Part shown: positions 1 through 14,430 of the stretch, piece by piece
Layout: each line of letters begins with the position of its first letter
Numbering within the stretch: position 1 is the first letter of the stretch
NCBI RefSeq assembly: GCF_003672135.1
Contig: NC_039510.1
Coordinates: 2,604,001 to 2,668,000 of the forward strand
Origin: Ooceraea biroi
Lineage: Eukaryota; Arthropoda; Insecta; Hymenoptera; Formicidae
Length of the DNA stretch: 64,000 nucleotides
Direction of reading: 5' to 3'
The notes under the pieces: generated by a model
What the model was told of the DNA's origin: nothing
Seen by the model: only the letters and a program-made list of their open reading frames with translations
Databases searched by the model: none
Program-made: the position numbers and the translations under genes

Positions 1-1577
1 TGCCGAGTATCGTGGCAAACCTGACGTTCTGATCATTTTAAAGCGCGTTGATTGACATTTTCACTCAGGAGCTAGGAAAAGAAAGAGGTTTGCAAGAGGT
101 TTAAGAGTACACGATCTGCCCCCCGCATAGTTCGCGCAACTTGACGAGACAACGTAAATAAATAATTCGCGAACTCGTGCGGAGCGAGATTTTCGACGTT
201 CAGAGAACGAGGGAGAAGGAAACGAGGCTTCGGGAAAACGGAGGCTTCCTTGTATCGATTCAGAGGAATATCCATCTCCTTGCATATACGTTAAACATAT
301 ACATCCATATATCTATCGTACAAAGAACTTTTTTTAAATAAAAGACTATAACGAGTTTCTAATTAAGTAAACAACCATTCAAGGTAATGCGTGTTTTTTT
401 TATAAGTACTGACTTGAAACTAACTAATTATTGATTAATGACTCTTTGATGTTGGTATGAGACAACATAGAACGATAATATAATAATACGTATTGAAGTA
501 AGCTAATGCGTTAAAAAAAACCATGCAAAGTGCATTAATAACTAGAAATGATCATTTCGCAGCAGAGAGAGGTATAGGGAGAACGTCAGAAACCATGGTT
601 TTAGAGAAGCTAATCCCGTTATATCACTTACTGCCCCAATGAATAAAACCGGACCAATAAGCCTTAATAAGAGAAAGAAACAAATGAAAGAATGACACGT
701 TCTTTTTTGCAATGTTTGAATAGAAACGCTGCAAATATTGAATCTTATATATAAATCTGTGTAAATTTTGTCATGCATTTAGCGCTGGACGCAACCGTTT
801 CGTTCATTAAGATCCAGGTATTCAATGCGAGGACAATATAACACCGTCTTTAGACGTTTAGCGCTAAATTCGTGGCAAAGATATGCCTTCTGATAGATAA
901 GCATTACATTTTTAAATAGAATTTACGCGCTAACGTTGGATTTTCCTGGACGAAGAGGTGATAATTAATTTCTGAGTTGATGAGAATACGTAAGAAACCG
1001 GGGGCTTGATTAATGATCAGAACATCTTGTTTCGAACATTTTTATGCGCGCATGGTTATTAAAGTTAATGGCCAACAAAATGAGATTTGTCTATCGGCTT
1101 ACATTTATTTACATCTTTGATCAACAGGGTATTATTGCAGAATCCAATGTAAGTCTCGTAATAAGCTGCATGTTATATTTAGCATTACAGTTTTATTCTA
1201 TAATTACGAGGTTGTGTTATTAAATACTTTTTAATATTATTTAGCATTTTATTTAACATTTTTACTGTGTAACACATACATCTATACATATGTACATGTA
1301 TATACACATACACGCACGACGTTTCAGAGTAAAAGATTTCATATTTTTCGACATCATGATTGTTCGTGAGAAAGACATTTTACGATACTTCCAATAAATT
1401 TAAATTAATTAAGTTTTCGTCGCAAGGATAATTTTTATCACGATATTGTCATAAGTTTTCCGTTTTACAATGCTTCAAATTGTCTGCGTTTTGGAAAATG
1501 CAGGAGAGTCAAGACTGTTGGCCATTCGATCGATACTAGTCCCTTCACTTTTTTTTGACAACGAGCGCTTTGCTTTA

Positions 1578-1624
<47 letters not shown>

Positions 1625-4106
1625 GAGAAAACTACAGTTTTAGCAATTGAAAATAATTACAGTTTCTGGGCTTCATGATTGTATCTCATACAATTATTAG
1701 GTAATTGTGTTTTTCCCTTTTTTACCACATGTATGTTCACATTATTTGATGACAGATATAAATATATGAGGAGCTCTGATTCTGTACATGTTTTGAGCGA
1801 TTCTACGATATTCACAACAGAATCTCAGCATTTACAAATTCTGTAACTTTATCATTGTTTATCTTCGTTTTAACATTTTATTCAAATTTAATATTAAGCA
1901 CTTTTAAAATTATTGTTAAGTTTTACGTTGTGGAAGTTTTCAGTTTTCTCAGATTTGCATGCGAGAAAACATGTGTTTTCTACAATTATACCATTATAAT
2001 TATAACATGTATCACAATATTGTAATTGTTAATTACGTCTCATTTATTTCGCTCGGAACGTTTTCTTGTAATTTTGTAATTTTATAATTTTAATATCTTA
2101 ATACGTATACGAATATGGAATATTCAGCAACAATTCATATTTTGTTTTTATTTGATTACATCTGCATATGATTATACTGAAATGTAAACTCTAATTTATC
2201 CATTATCTCTATCAAACTTACCGTGTACAATGGTAATCAGTCCAATTAATAATCATCTTTCATCGATTCTCATCGAAGTAAGCCTTCATTAATCGATATA
2301 AACGTAACAAGTTGCACAAACGTATCTGAAAGAGGAAGACTTTCTCGTTTGTAATACAGTGTGATTCTGAAAAAACTTTAATAAACATTATTTCATATTA
2401 AATATTATTTAATCTAATTTACAAGGTCTGATTTGATTATGTTAATCTATTAAATCTAATTAATAATTGATAATAACGGTCCGCTAATGAATAGACTCAA
2501 TTTTAACTGGATTTAATGGATTATTATAAAATAAAAAGTTGCTTTTAAGAGGATGCATAAAATATAATTGTCTGGAATCATCTGCGTTGCAAACAAGAAA
2601 GTGTTTTTCCATTAATTACCAAGAAAGATACTTGATGAGGAAGAGACTTTTCAATCGTTATCTTGTCAGACTGACAAATATGATGCTTTTGAAAAATGTA
2701 ATCTGAATTCCTACAAAGACAATCCTTCTAAGTGAAGCACATAATGCAGACAATAAATAATCAAGGGAATTCAATAAATAACTCAATAAAATCGGTAGAT
2801 GTCTTGAATCTAAAGAAGAAGAAAAAAAAAGGGAACTGATAGAGTAGATGGAGTATTTTTCTATGGATTCAGTCACACAAGTAAATTTTATTCGAATTGT
2901 TTCGCGCATACTGTATAGACTATAGGCAATCTCTATTAAAATGTTTGCACACATTAGTATTATATCCTATATAATATGTAAACGTGCATTTATTTTCATG
3001 CAGAAATGGTGTATATACATATCCTAAATAAATTCACAAAGATCTGATGACGAATATATTGTTGTTGCAAGGAATTTCACCATTTCTATATCGAAATGTT
3101 ATGCATAATATATTATACATGCTGATACAGGGAATATCACAAGTTGCAGACCTCCTCTTGATCATAATTCTGTCTTCTAGATTTAATCAATTGTATTGTA
3201 CTTTTCAATTAATGTAAAGATCCAATATTTTTTTTAAAGATTAAGCGTGTGGAACTTCAATTTCGAAATATAACATTTTCCCAGAAATTTCTTTGATTAC
3301 AAAAATGATGTTTGTGATTCTTATTTATCTCTTAAACCTTATACCTTAATTTCTTATATAATTTTGTCACTCTATTGTCCCAATATAGTCTCAAGTTTCT
3401 TTTTATGTAGTTTTAATAGAGCTGCTTGATAACGAGAGGATTGTGATGGGAGGTGTAAGTTTTGATATACCTTGTGTATACATATATCTATGAAAACCCA
3501 AGACCTTGCGAAACTTCTGGTTACATCTTATAAGTAGATTTACAGCAACTGTTCGGACCGTTCAATTTATTGTAGATAGGATGTTAAATAAATGAATAAT
3601 ATTCCCGTTAAAAGATATTCAAGATATTATTACTATATAATGACAAATTATATTGATAGGTTACTGATTTATAAAAATAAATAATGAAAATTTACGAAAC
3701 TTGACATCTGTTTTAGAACGCTTTTTTAATGAAACATAATCTACAAGTTGCTTGATTGTGATTAGTTCGGTTCTTTTTATTACAATTAAAAAATTATAAT
3801 AAAGTCTTACATTCCAGAATTTTATTTCAGATTGTTGTTAATTATAATTACTTAAAGAAAAGGTGATCACAAGGGGCAAACATTACGTCATAATTATTGC
3901 ACGTTATATACACGGGTATAAATAAATCCATCAGGCGTAATCCTTAAAAATAGATGTTATTTCGTTCCATGCCAATAGTATACAATTATTATTATTATTA
4001 TTAAATAAGAGAGAAGTTAATGAACAAGGGAGGGACTATAAGCGCTAAGCATATAGTACAATATATGTATATGCTGGGTCGATGATCGATCGTGAACGAT
4101 GGATGT
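1..4106. other. AT-rich intergenic flank, no gene seen
   Basis: Both strands hold only short open frames (under 100 codons) with low-complexity translations and no recognisable domain. The stretch is strongly AT-rich. The only clear structure is a GA/CAGA microsatellite near 1585-1627. The part next to 4107 should include the 3' UTR of the minus-strand MAEA gene, but I could not assign a poly(A) signal with confidence. Confidence 0.6.
1585..1627. repeat. (GA)n then (CAGA)n microsatellite
   Basis: A run of about twelve GA dinucleotides passes directly into four to five CAGA tetranucleotides, a typical compound simple repeat in AT-rich flank. Confidence 0.9.
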
Positions 4107-6291
4107 TCACATGACGTAAACCTTCTCGATCTTTTTATAGGGAAATACTTCTTTGGTCTTTGGGCAGATCACGGTGCCATTGTTTTCTTGAGCCATTTTT
4201 TCCAATGCCTGCGAAAAAATTTTTATAAACCATGAATGAAAATATTAAATAGTATTAAAATTAACATTAATCCGTAAGCTCGATTTCACCAGCGATATAT
4301 CTCAAAGTAAATATTCTAAAGATATTTAAAAATCGATAACAATTTATTTAACACATCGATCCTTACTTGTTCACCATATACATATCCATTGGGCATCATC
4401 ATGGGTTGATTATATTCATTTAATGGTTTCCCGCTTATGCTACAAACAAGTCGTGATTGCGAACAATGAGCAAATGGCAACGGTGCAGCCAGCTCGTTCA
4501 ACGCTTCATTGCAAACTGGACAGCTCGGATTTCGGCCTTCCTTATTTGCGCTGTAACACTGAGGAGTCTTGAGAGCCGACAAACCAGCTTGCAAAGCTAC
4601 TGTGAATACGCTCTGACTTGCCAACTGAAACAATCTGTAATTCTCTTGCCGGAACGTCTCGATCAACCTATCCCATCTGGAAATTTTTATAAACATTATA
4701 GGCACTGTCACTTCTTTAAATCGCGTCCTAGACTCATTATTTTAAATAAATTTTTTTTAAATATTTTTTAATGCTTCTTTAGCTCTGTAGTAACACAATC
4801 TTCTCTTTAAAAAACGCTAATTTAGAGCAGCTTTAAAAAGACGAGGTCTTGCAATAAAAAACGTAGACAAAAATATGAATATTCGAGACCAACGACTCAA
4901 CTTCCGCCTTAAGACCAACTGTTGGTTATTATTATCTAATTTGGCATCGTTGTTGGAGCCGCGTTGTTTACTATTTTTTTTTTCTAGTATTAGGTTGCTT
5001 CTTTTCTTGACGAAGCGATAATGTGGCTGCAATTCGCAAACCAAATTGCAGGACATACCTTTTCTCATCCAGCAATTCTTTGTAAGGGCTCAAGTACGCA
5101 TGGGCCGGGAAAGCCAACTGGCCCATGCAACACTGAATCTCTTGTAACTGGTAATCGTCACAGTTGGCGAAGTACTTCCGCGCGTGTTTCACAGCATCGA
5201 GCCGTCTGTCGGTTCGCACTAACTCAATAAACTCCTGCACGCGCAGATTGAACTCCATAAAACTGCTGAGTTTTCTTAGCTTCGACCGATTGTCGTGGCA
5301 CCAGCTGATGCATCGGGCAGTCTCGTGATTGGCTAAAGATTTCTCTACCTCCCTCGACACCATAAACACATCTGCAAACGAGAGGAAGTGTTAATCAAGA
5401 ATTTTATAAATTCAGTGAAACTAAAACTTTATTTATTTATCATTTTATCCAATTTATTCATTTTTAAAACCATTTCCATTGCTTATTAATAATAATAATA
5501 AGATTCTACTTCAAACACAGATAGAAAATAAAATATACGTTATTTAATTTTACACTAAAAGCAATTTACCGATATTCGTTAAGTCCCTGAGTTCGCTACT
5601 GTCTGCCAACTTGGTAGCTGTTTTGTAGTATCCTTTGCGAAGAAAGTATTCCACTAACATTCGGTCTAATCTCTGTCGTCTCCACTGATTAACAGCGCTA
5701 GGTGATGTGTTAGCGTGCTCCTTCAAATGGTCCAGTCTCCTCTTGCACACCGCGCCTGCTTGCAGTTCCTCCGCAATCGACTCTTGGGCCTTACGTTTTA
5801 AGACCTGAAGCCTAGCCACTACGCCGCCAAGTAATTTGCTAATTTCTCCGGTAGCTACGTAAGACCCGTCAGTCTTCAGGCTCTTCTCAAGTTCGTTCGA
5901 CACTGCTTGCACGTGGGAGACTTCTCTGTCAAGAGTTTTCTGGGCGGAACGGAACTTCTTATTTAGGAGCTCGTATGGAACCTGCGTTTTAAAGTTGCGT
6001 TAAGAGATCTTGAAAGCTACTTGAAGAATATTATTTTTAAAGACTTTATTTACTTCCAGCAATTATGTTTTCACAAAGTGAAACACAGTCGGGTCTGTTT
6101 TAGGAAGATTGTTGCTTTATTTATATGTGTCATGGGTCTCAAATGTGTACGTGATTAACACGCAATATGCTGGAATGCAGTGAAATGTCTCAATATGCTA
6201 CGTGACAAGGAAGGCCTTAAGGACGCAAATATGAGAAAAGTGACTTGTCTACCTTCAATGTTGGGTGCTCGAGGCTTTTTACATCTGACAT
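4107..6291 (-). CDS. MAEA-like E3 ubiquitin-protein ligase subunit (GID/CTLH complex), five coding exons
   Basis: MAEA (yeast Gid9 counterpart) is one of the two RING-type subunits of the GID/CTLH ubiquitin ligase. Coding exons on the minus strand are 6291-6253, 5981-5570, 5371-5059, 4676-4367 and 4208-4107, all with GT-AG introns and matching phases, giving 1176 nt and 391 aa (human MAEA is 396). The protein starts MSDVKSLEHPTLK. It has a LisH segment at about 113-145 (RLDRMLVEYFLRKGYY), then CTLH and CRA regions (about 152-300, with WCHDNRSKLRKL and LDAVKHARKYF). It ends in the degenerate RING, with CPVC at 307-310, MMMPNGYVYG at 347-356 and a final VICPKTKEVF. The first coding exon has only 13 codons and was located by splice phase. 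The 5' end faces the presumed CtBP promoter. Family identity is secure; exact UTR ends are unknown. Confidence 0.95.
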
Positions 6292-7140
6292 GGTGGTTAA
6301 CTGACTCAAGATGATAAGTGACAAAGGAACACTTGTGGAAAACACAATGACAGAATTAATAATCAGATCGAGTGGCTATTACTGCGTCACGGTATATACG
6401 CGACATGTCCGTATGAACACGACGATGTAAAGAACGAGCGGAAAATAGGTCGCGGAGACAACGGTGGAGAAAAATCGAGGGATGATTTGTAAGATTCACG
6501 TGAATCTTACAAGTTCACCTCTAGTCAACTTTTCCGTCATATCAGTTTGTTTACGCGTAATTTTAATGCAGCTTAGTATCCCCGAATTAATGCAGATGGC
6601 TCTATTGGCGGAGCGAGTAATGTAAAGGGCAATCCGCAACATTAGCATCGCGGTAAAAACGGAATTGACATTAATAAGTAAGATATGCCATTATTAGACC
6701 TAGATTAATTCCTCAATTAGGTCGAGTACATATTTTACCTTCACATTTTCAACATCGGAACATCGGGGGTACTCGTGAATTTCTAGAAAAAAAACTGGAA
6801 ATTTATAGAACTTTAAACGGGACAGGCAAGAAGGAAAAACTATTGCGATTGTGACGCGAGAAACATTCACGCGCGCAATTAATAATAAATTACAGTAAAA
6901 CAAGTAATAACTCGCGTTGTCATTTGCATTTCGCGAATTTCGCGCCGCGAACGAGACGGGACAAGATGCCGCTACGTCGCGTTCCGATTCGCCGGTCGGA
7001 TCGAACGCGTCCCGTCGGCGGACCAATGTCGCGCGGGCGCGTTCGGCCGCCGTCGGCTGGCGACGGCGAGCATCAGGCGGTGCGCGCGAGTCATTCGGGC
7101 GGCCGGGGGCCGCCATTTTCTTCCAGCGAGGGAGAGCAGT
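6292..7140. promoter_or_regulatory. Presumed divergent promoter interval between MAEA and CtBP
   Basis: About 850 bp separate the MAEA start codon (minus) from the block I take as the first exon of CtBP (plus). Composition rises from AT-rich to strongly CpG-rich from about 6910, as expected of a housekeeping-type promoter. No core element was identified, so the role is inferred from position and composition. The MAEA 5' UTR must lie inside this interval. Confidence 0.45.
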
Positions 7141-7724
7141 CTGCACCGTAAGAGCGAGAGTCCGCGCGTATTATTAGTGAGTCGAATCGAGAGTAGTAAA
7201 TCGAGACGCGGAAGTTCCTCTCGCGTACGCCGCGAATCGTGTGCGATCGACGCGTACGCACGGCCCGTACGGGGCCCCCAGTGTGGCCCAGTGTGCCCGG
7301 TGGCTAGCGCATCCGTGCGACATTGTAATACCGCGCCGACCACGGCGATCACCCGGTAGACGGACGCCGCCGCGCGCCGCTGTGCACGGAATCTACACGT
7401 CGAAGGTATATATCGAGAAAAGATTAACGCCGCAGCGTCAGTGGAAAGAAAGGGGAAGAATAAGCAAGCACGAGAGACAGAAGGAGATCAAGAGAGAAAG
7501 ATAGCGCGCGGCTACGAAGAAAAGAGAAAGAAAGGAGCAGGAGCTAGAGAGAGAAAGAGAGGGAACGAAGAGAGCAAGAAGGAGAGAGAGATAAAGACAG
7601 GGACAGTGTGAATAGTTTGGTGATCGCAGTGTGGCCGCGCAGTGAAAATACTCGACAAACAGCCGACTTCAGGAGTAACGCCGCCAAGCAGGATATCAAG
7701 GGGAGTGTGAGTCGCCTCCGACAG
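7141..7724 (+). other. Probable noncoding first exon of CtBP (5' UTR), start approximate
   Basis: This CpG-rich then purine-rich block ends in a good splice donor, CCGACAG|GTTAGT, after base 7724. The next well-supported plus-strand acceptor of a known gene is the one at 25169 before the first coding exon of CtBP, and no other plus-strand gene is seen. I therefore infer a noncoding leader exon and a 17.4 kb first intron. The open frames here are poor, overlapping and low-complexity, which fits a UTR. The transcription start is not determined, and a separate noncoding transcript is the main alternative. Confidence 0.45.
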
Positions 7725-7770
7725 GTTAGTGCAGTGTCCGATCATGGCTTCTTCCTGTACGTACGTACGC

Positions 7771-7806
7771 GCGCGCGCGCGCGCTCTCGCTCGCTCGCTC
7801 GCTCGC
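7771..7806. repeat. CG and CTCG simple repeats
   Basis: An alternating (CG)n run is followed by (CTCG)n just after the presumed CtBP first-exon donor. CG-alternating DNA is unusual in this AT-rich window and marks the CpG-rich promoter-proximal zone. Confidence 0.8.
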
Positions 7807-10800
7807 TAGCCGAGACAGTTGCGCGCCTCGCGTACGCAAGTACGCGAGTGCATATGCAATTTCTCCCCAGGTAACGGCGTCGGCGCTGCACGCGTGCGAA
7901 TTCCGCGCTCTCCGCCTCGCACGCGTGTATGCATGCGTGCGTGCGTGCGTGTTCTTTGTGCCGCGCCGGGGGAGACGCGTGTGCGCCTCGCTTCTTTCGC
8001 GCCAAGTTCTTGGCGTCTCCTCGACATTCTTCTCTCATTGATTCGGTCGGTGCGATTATCGGCTCGCTCCCGGCGAAACTCAAGAACACGAGACTTTTTC
8101 GCAACTACACGAGCCTCAATTTTTTGAAAAGTAGTTATTACGTGACGGATTTGCGCCTTGACTGAACGTCACTCGATTGTTACGCTGAATCGCGATTGAC
8201 GCGCACGTTCGCGAGTAGAAAGATGAAAATCGGTACTAGAGGCTTCGCGTGAGACTAAAGTTGAAGAAATCGAGCATTGCGTTGGATCAGCGATGATAAT
8301 AATAATAATAATAATATTAATATAATTCCCGAGAGAGCGTGTTGTGACGTGACTCTCGTTCATGACGCGTTAGTGACGCGTGCATGATCTAATACTAAAA
8401 CGGATAGTATAAATGCCAAGGAAGAAGCGCGTTGAGAGAGCGAGCACGCGCCTTTCTTTTTGCTCACGCGCTCGGCCAAACTGGCCCGATTATTGCCTCC
8501 TCTCTCTCTCCTCTCTCTTCCTCGCCCCTTCCCCTCGCCCCTCGCTCTTTCCCCGTGCTGTCTGCGTCTGCCTTCACTCTGTTACACTTCGTCCCTGCAT
8601 GCGTGCGTCGAACGTTCACGATCATCTTGGTTGGTGCAGTGAGCATTTACGAATCTGTCGCGTCGCGACGTTGTGAACGTTGACGTCTCTTGATGACATT
8701 CGTTGGAGTCGTACGCTTTCTCTTACTCTAGAATACGTTCAGAAAACGTTAATTATACAATTGTCGAACAATAATTATCAAGTAGTGATCATTGTGTATT
8801 ACGCTCCCTACTAATCAGATTTATTCTCCAAAAAACTGACTTTATGTGTATCTTTTCGTTTATTCTTTGAAATCAGATATCTGTATCTATTTCATCTTTT
8901 AATGAGAAAGGGAAGAAATAGTAAAAAGATAGGCAAGGAGAAATAGTTCTACGTATGTACGTTGCTAATAGCATTTTTCAATATTTTTTTTTAATGACAA
9001 AATAGAGAAGGCAGATAAGAAAATGGTGAGAACGAGCAATGTGGGAAGGAAGGAATTTCACGTCATATCTATCATGCTCATAATTATACATCTAATAATA
9101 GCTAATCTACGATCTTCAAAATTTCTATTTTTATTAATTAGTAATTAATTATAATAATTTTTATTAATTAATAATTAGTAACCTAACTCGTAACTCTTTT
9201 TCTTTTTGATACTTAAAACTGTTTTCTTGTTACATATTGCATTACGTTTTATTTTAATTATGTATACATTTATGTAAAACGACGGGCATTATATGTATAT
9301 GTATGTGTTAGATATCTTTTTGGTTGTAGTGGTTTGAAAGTACTTTTTTGTTTTCTAATTGTGGTAGTTTAAAGATGTTTATTTCTGTTTATGGCAGGCT
9401 AAAGTCATTTGTTTTATTTATGATGAGCACTCCCTATTAATCATCCTCTGAAAATTGTTGTCAATTACGGTTAGATGGCAGCACCACGACGCGTGAGACG
9501 CAATTTGCTACTATGCTTGCAAGAACACACTTAAAATGGAAAAAACATTATGCGATTACTCCTGCTACTCGATCTCGAGCAATCTTGATAACGCGGTAGG
9601 AAATCTTCGTGACAAAAAAATTGTGCGAGTTGAAACAATTTTTTTTTATGTAAAATAAATATTGTGTATATAATATTTATAATATAATTAAAGATTGAGG
9701 AAGAGCATGTTAAAAATTGATTGATTAATTTATTTATAACACAAAGTGAGAGCTACATCAGGCAGTAAAAACTCTTAGCGTGAAAAGAGGTAAAATCGTT
9801 CTTCGAGGAATTCCTAGAATTAGATTTTCACTATGCCCTCGTCTTTTGCCTCTATTGTATTCATGTCCCTTGCGACCTTCACTGTATCTGTCACCCGCAA
9901 ATTCTTACCGTATCCAAGATCTCCGCAATCTACCATGATTTGACGAAACGTTTGTATTACATTTGAGAAGGGTATGAATAATACTTGTGAATAGCTTGTG
10001 CATCACACCGATCGCATAAACTTGAAGCTTAAAACTAGTACTATTTGTAGAAGCCATTATATATTATTAAATTATTCACGAATCTGATATGTCTAAAATT
10101 TTACGAAATTTTTCCATCAATTTGTTATTTGCTTATTACAATACAATACAAATAAATGCGTAAATGTGATAAATATTAATATGCACTGATAACTTTACTT
10201 TATGTCTTGTGAAAACTCGTGAAACAATTCGGAGATGTGCATTCTACTCTAGACATTACAAGTTTCCATGTACAATGCTTGTTTCTTTTATCGTTCGTGT
10301 CGTGTCATGAGAAATTCAGTTTAAACGTAACATGTAATAAACCAGATAAGCGTACACTACTGTTTATAACTGTACATACAAAATAACAGCTTCTAAAAAA
10401 TCATTAAGCAACATCATTATACATATCTGTGAGAACAACAGTGTGTCATAAAACAACAGGAATAAAAGATGATTTAAACAATTCTGAGTGCTTCTTTATG
10501 TTGCAACTTTAAGAAAGAATGCACAAATATACACACAATGACTCGCAATGGAAAAAGTTTATAACTTGCAATTATCAATAGTAACAATAAACTGAAGAAA
10601 TAAAATTCTATTAATAATGCAAGGATGTATTAAGAATAAAATAAAAAACTAATTTTTATACAATATAACTTGGGCAAGAATTATAAATTTCATTTATTAA
10701 TTAAATTAATTGTTTGGTTCCTTTATTTATTTATTTATTATACTATATTATATATTTTGCAAAACATCGAGCGCAGATATACATAGAGGAAAATTATAAA

Positions 10801-13739
10801 AGCATGGATATTGACAAAATTAATATTCAAGCTAGAGTATTCATTAAAATATCCAAGAATATAAAAATTATATAAATATTTGATTGTAATTTTTTCAGAG
10901 CAGTCAAGTTTACGAGTTTACGTTTCTTCCATTATATAGAATTTTAATATAAATTGAGGAGCACAAAAGCGCGTGGCATGACATTCCTTTGATAGTATTA
11001 TTGATCCAATTAAAAAAAACACTTTCTCTCTCCTCTTATTTATTTATTAATATCCAAGTAAATGACAAATTGACAATAATTAAAACTCAAACATTAATAG
11101 TAACAGTACAATATTAGCAACCTGTAATGTTAGCGATAAAACGTTAATCTCATAAAAATATAAACGAAAAGTCATTGTTTGCGAGAATGAAAAAAGAAGG
11201 TAAGGGATGGGCGAACGATGCTACATTAGGCTGATATATCGCTAGCCGGATAAATAGGTAGAAGGGATGGGATGAAGCGGAAAGGAGATACAAATGAATG
11301 GTATTCTAGAAGCGTCCAAATGGCGGTCGCGCTTGGCACAATAAGTGATTTATAGCGTCGTGTCCCCCTTAAGCTGTGCGCTGTGCGGCTCCCCGTCGCC
11401 TCCTCCGCAATACCGGTGTCGATGTATTGCATCATAATTTGGTCGTCGATAGCGTTTCACCGATAACGGTACCCAACGCACGTTTTGCGGAAGTCACGGG
11501 AATTAATTGTAATTTAAAACTAGCAATGAATGATAAACATATATACGCATATCAAGATGAAAAGTATACTCATGATTTAATTATGTTTTTTTTTAATTGA
11601 CTTAAAATTCTCCATATTAATCTTTTAAACATTTATTATGATCGAAGTACGTAATAATTTTACGTTATAATGCATTTCTGCTGTGGTTTCAGTTATATGA
11701 CATTTATAATGAATGCTCTCTACAATATTCACATGTGTGCGTGTGTCTGGTTAATTCCACGGAGAACAAGTTCTGATTAAGAGAGGCCAAGAAGCGCGAG
11801 ACAATTAGTACGAGTGAAAATCCTGTTACGAGAGAGTCTCCTTTGATGTGGATGTGTACCTTGCCGGTGCGCGTGCATGATAAACTTGAAAAGACGTGGA
11901 TATGCACACACGCCCCTCTCCCTCCACTCGTGGAGCGCCGGGCGTTGCATAACTTTCGCCGAATTTCCAGCAAATATGAGACAACCCTGCTCGTTTACAC
12001 GGCACCTCACTTATTCTACATCTTTTTCTCTCTCCTTTTTTTCTACTGCCGCAAAAAAAATCAAACGAGCGGAAATTGTTCGTGCACTTTACGATTACGT
12101 GCGACAGATAAGACGATGATGCATCATACACGGCAAATAATAAGCAAATGCGTAAGCACGAGTTTAACGCTAAATGAAGCACGCAAGCAAAACCGTCCGT
12201 TTTTTATTTTTTTTTTATCAATAATATTTAATAACATTTTTATATGGAAAGTGAGAAAAAGTAATGAAGTGATGAAAGAATTATATAAGAATCTTGTCTC
12301 TCTCCTTTCACATTGTACGTGATAGCGGTTTTGCCACATAAACGCGCGCCTTTATGTGGTAAGATTTTCGTAAAGGAAAAAAGAAACCGAAGTGTCTCGT
12401 GGCAAGGAATACGGGTCACAGCGTTGCTGAATAAGCAAGCAACCGGCCGACCGACCGTACCACCGCTTGCTCTCCGCAAGCAAGCGTTCAGCAAATTACG
12501 TAAGACCAGAAATGGGAGCTCGTTTAAATGCCGGCTCGTTGACGACGGCTAGTAACACCGTACTGCGTAAGTTTTTTTTTCCATACGAGAAAGAGGCTTA
12601 TTTTTGCGAGAGATTACAATCCAGCGAAATTAGGAACGATAACACAATGCAAAACTGTAAATTAGATCTTGAGGTATTGAGTAACAATGGGAGTTGCAGA
12701 GGTAACGATAGTTATGAAACATTATGGGAAAAAATAGTTGTTTATAAAAGTTATTAAGTGCACGCAAGAGTTTAATAACTTCTGTGCTGTTTAATGTATT
12801 TCACGCTGTTTTCTTTCTTTGCGGCTCACCGGTATCGTGCCCACACATATTTACGCAACGATGACTGTATTACAAGCGACAACGGCAAACGGTAGATATA
12901 ATTATCGTCGTAATTGCGAATTAACTTTGGAACGCGATAGCGCACTCGTGAATGTCATCATCATCATTTTCTCGGAGTGTGCCGGAAATTGTGCTTTCTC
13001 CTTAGGTACTACTTAGGTACCTCCACCAATTTGATTAAAGCTGTATTCTACATTTTGTTTCTTCATCTCGAAGTATCATCAAACGTCGAAGTTACAAAAT
13101 GCCTAAAACATGAACATGGCACATCTAAACGTATAGCGTCCTCGAAATAACGTGAATGCGATAATTGACATAAAATAAACGCAACAATGAAGAATTTCAG
13201 ATTGCGCATTAAGCATCGAGCTCGAGTTTAATTGGCTTTATGAGATTTATAAAAATTTATAAGATATAAAAATTTATAAGAGAAGCTATCATTATGCTGA
13301 TGAGGGAAGTTAACATTGTAATGCATAATTATATACAGAGTGATTCGAGATTATACAGTAACGTCAAAAGTGGTAATAGCTAATTACATTTCGACACCGA
13401 GTATTCCTATTATCTATTCTTTATATATGCTGCTAATTCACACGTACAATCCTAGTTTCGTAAGAAATGCACCTGTTGTAAAGTGAATACACGCGCGGGT
13501 TTACCTTGAACGGAGTTATCGGACTGAGAAAGGTGTCTACTTCCTCGTGCGTCAACATGATAAAATCAATTGTGCGATGAGTTTAATCGCAGATAAAAAC
13601 TCAATTTCGCAAAGGGGATACCTCTTGTATCATTGACGGTCATCGGCGAGATACGAGATACGTATCGCGCCATCTTCCACGTAACATTGAAAACGCAACT
13701 CATCCAAATTACGGTGTAGGCCACTCCGGCTCTCTCAGA

Positions 13740-14430
13740 TCCATCACTTATCGCTCATGCGAACCGGCCTTGCCGACTCCTCGCGCTCCAGCCCGAGCTC
13801 CAGCATCACTCCGAACAGTTCCAACGTTATTCGACGACCGAGACCACCACCACCACCACCACCCCGTCCCAAACGAACGATGTTTCGATAGCCGGTCTTC
13901 CTCTCGCGACAACAAAAGGCTCGTTGATTCGCATCTCTCGGACTTCATTCTCTCTCTCTCTCCCTCCCTCCCTTCCCTCCCTGCGTGTCTTCCGTTATTT
14001 TTCGTCGAGCAATTACGACGCGCGAGGTCGAATCGAAAGTGGGGGAGGAGAAGGGAGCGCGCGAGAATCGGGGGGAGGAGGGGGAGGTGGGGAGAGGGAA
14101 CAGGGCGGCACAGGGATGGGAGAAAAAAATGTCCCTGTCTCGCGAGCGCGAGAGCGATTCTCGGGTGGAGGAACCAAGAGCCGCACCGCACCGCGCGGTG
14201 CGGTGCGGCGGTTATTATCGATCTCCGGGCATCGTTACACTTCGCGTCCGGTTGCGCGCTTATGGAATTCGTACAAGTGCGGCGGCGGCGACGGCCGCGG
14301 TGGCGGCGGTGGCGGTGGCGGCGGCGGCGAGAGAGGCTGCCGGTTACATCGATTATCCGCGGCGAGTAGTGTGTTATCGGACAACAAGATGTCCTGATGT
14401 AACGACAGCCGATCTTGCCGATTAACGCGA
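13740..14430. other. GC-rich patch inside CtBP intron 1
   Basis: A GC-rich block of roughly 700 bp contains a CAC-type triplet run near 13842-13863, polypyrimidine tracts, and GGC/GGT triplets at 14281-14330. Open frames of 145-200 codons exist on several frames but encode runs of His, Arg, Gly or Pro, so I do not call them genes. An alternative promoter or enhancer is possible. Confidence 0.4.
14281..14330. repeat. GGC/GGT trinucleotide run
   Basis: Interrupted GGC and GGT triplets run for about 50 bp. On the plus strand they read as Gly, Ala or Arg runs according to frame, and on the minus strand as a Pro run. Confidence 0.8.

Noticed and set aside
7740..8700. Overlapping open frames of 60-120 codons on both strands after the CtBP first exon
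   Set aside because: Translations are Arg/Ala/Ser-rich and open on several frames at once, which is explained by high CpG content and CTCG-type repeats.
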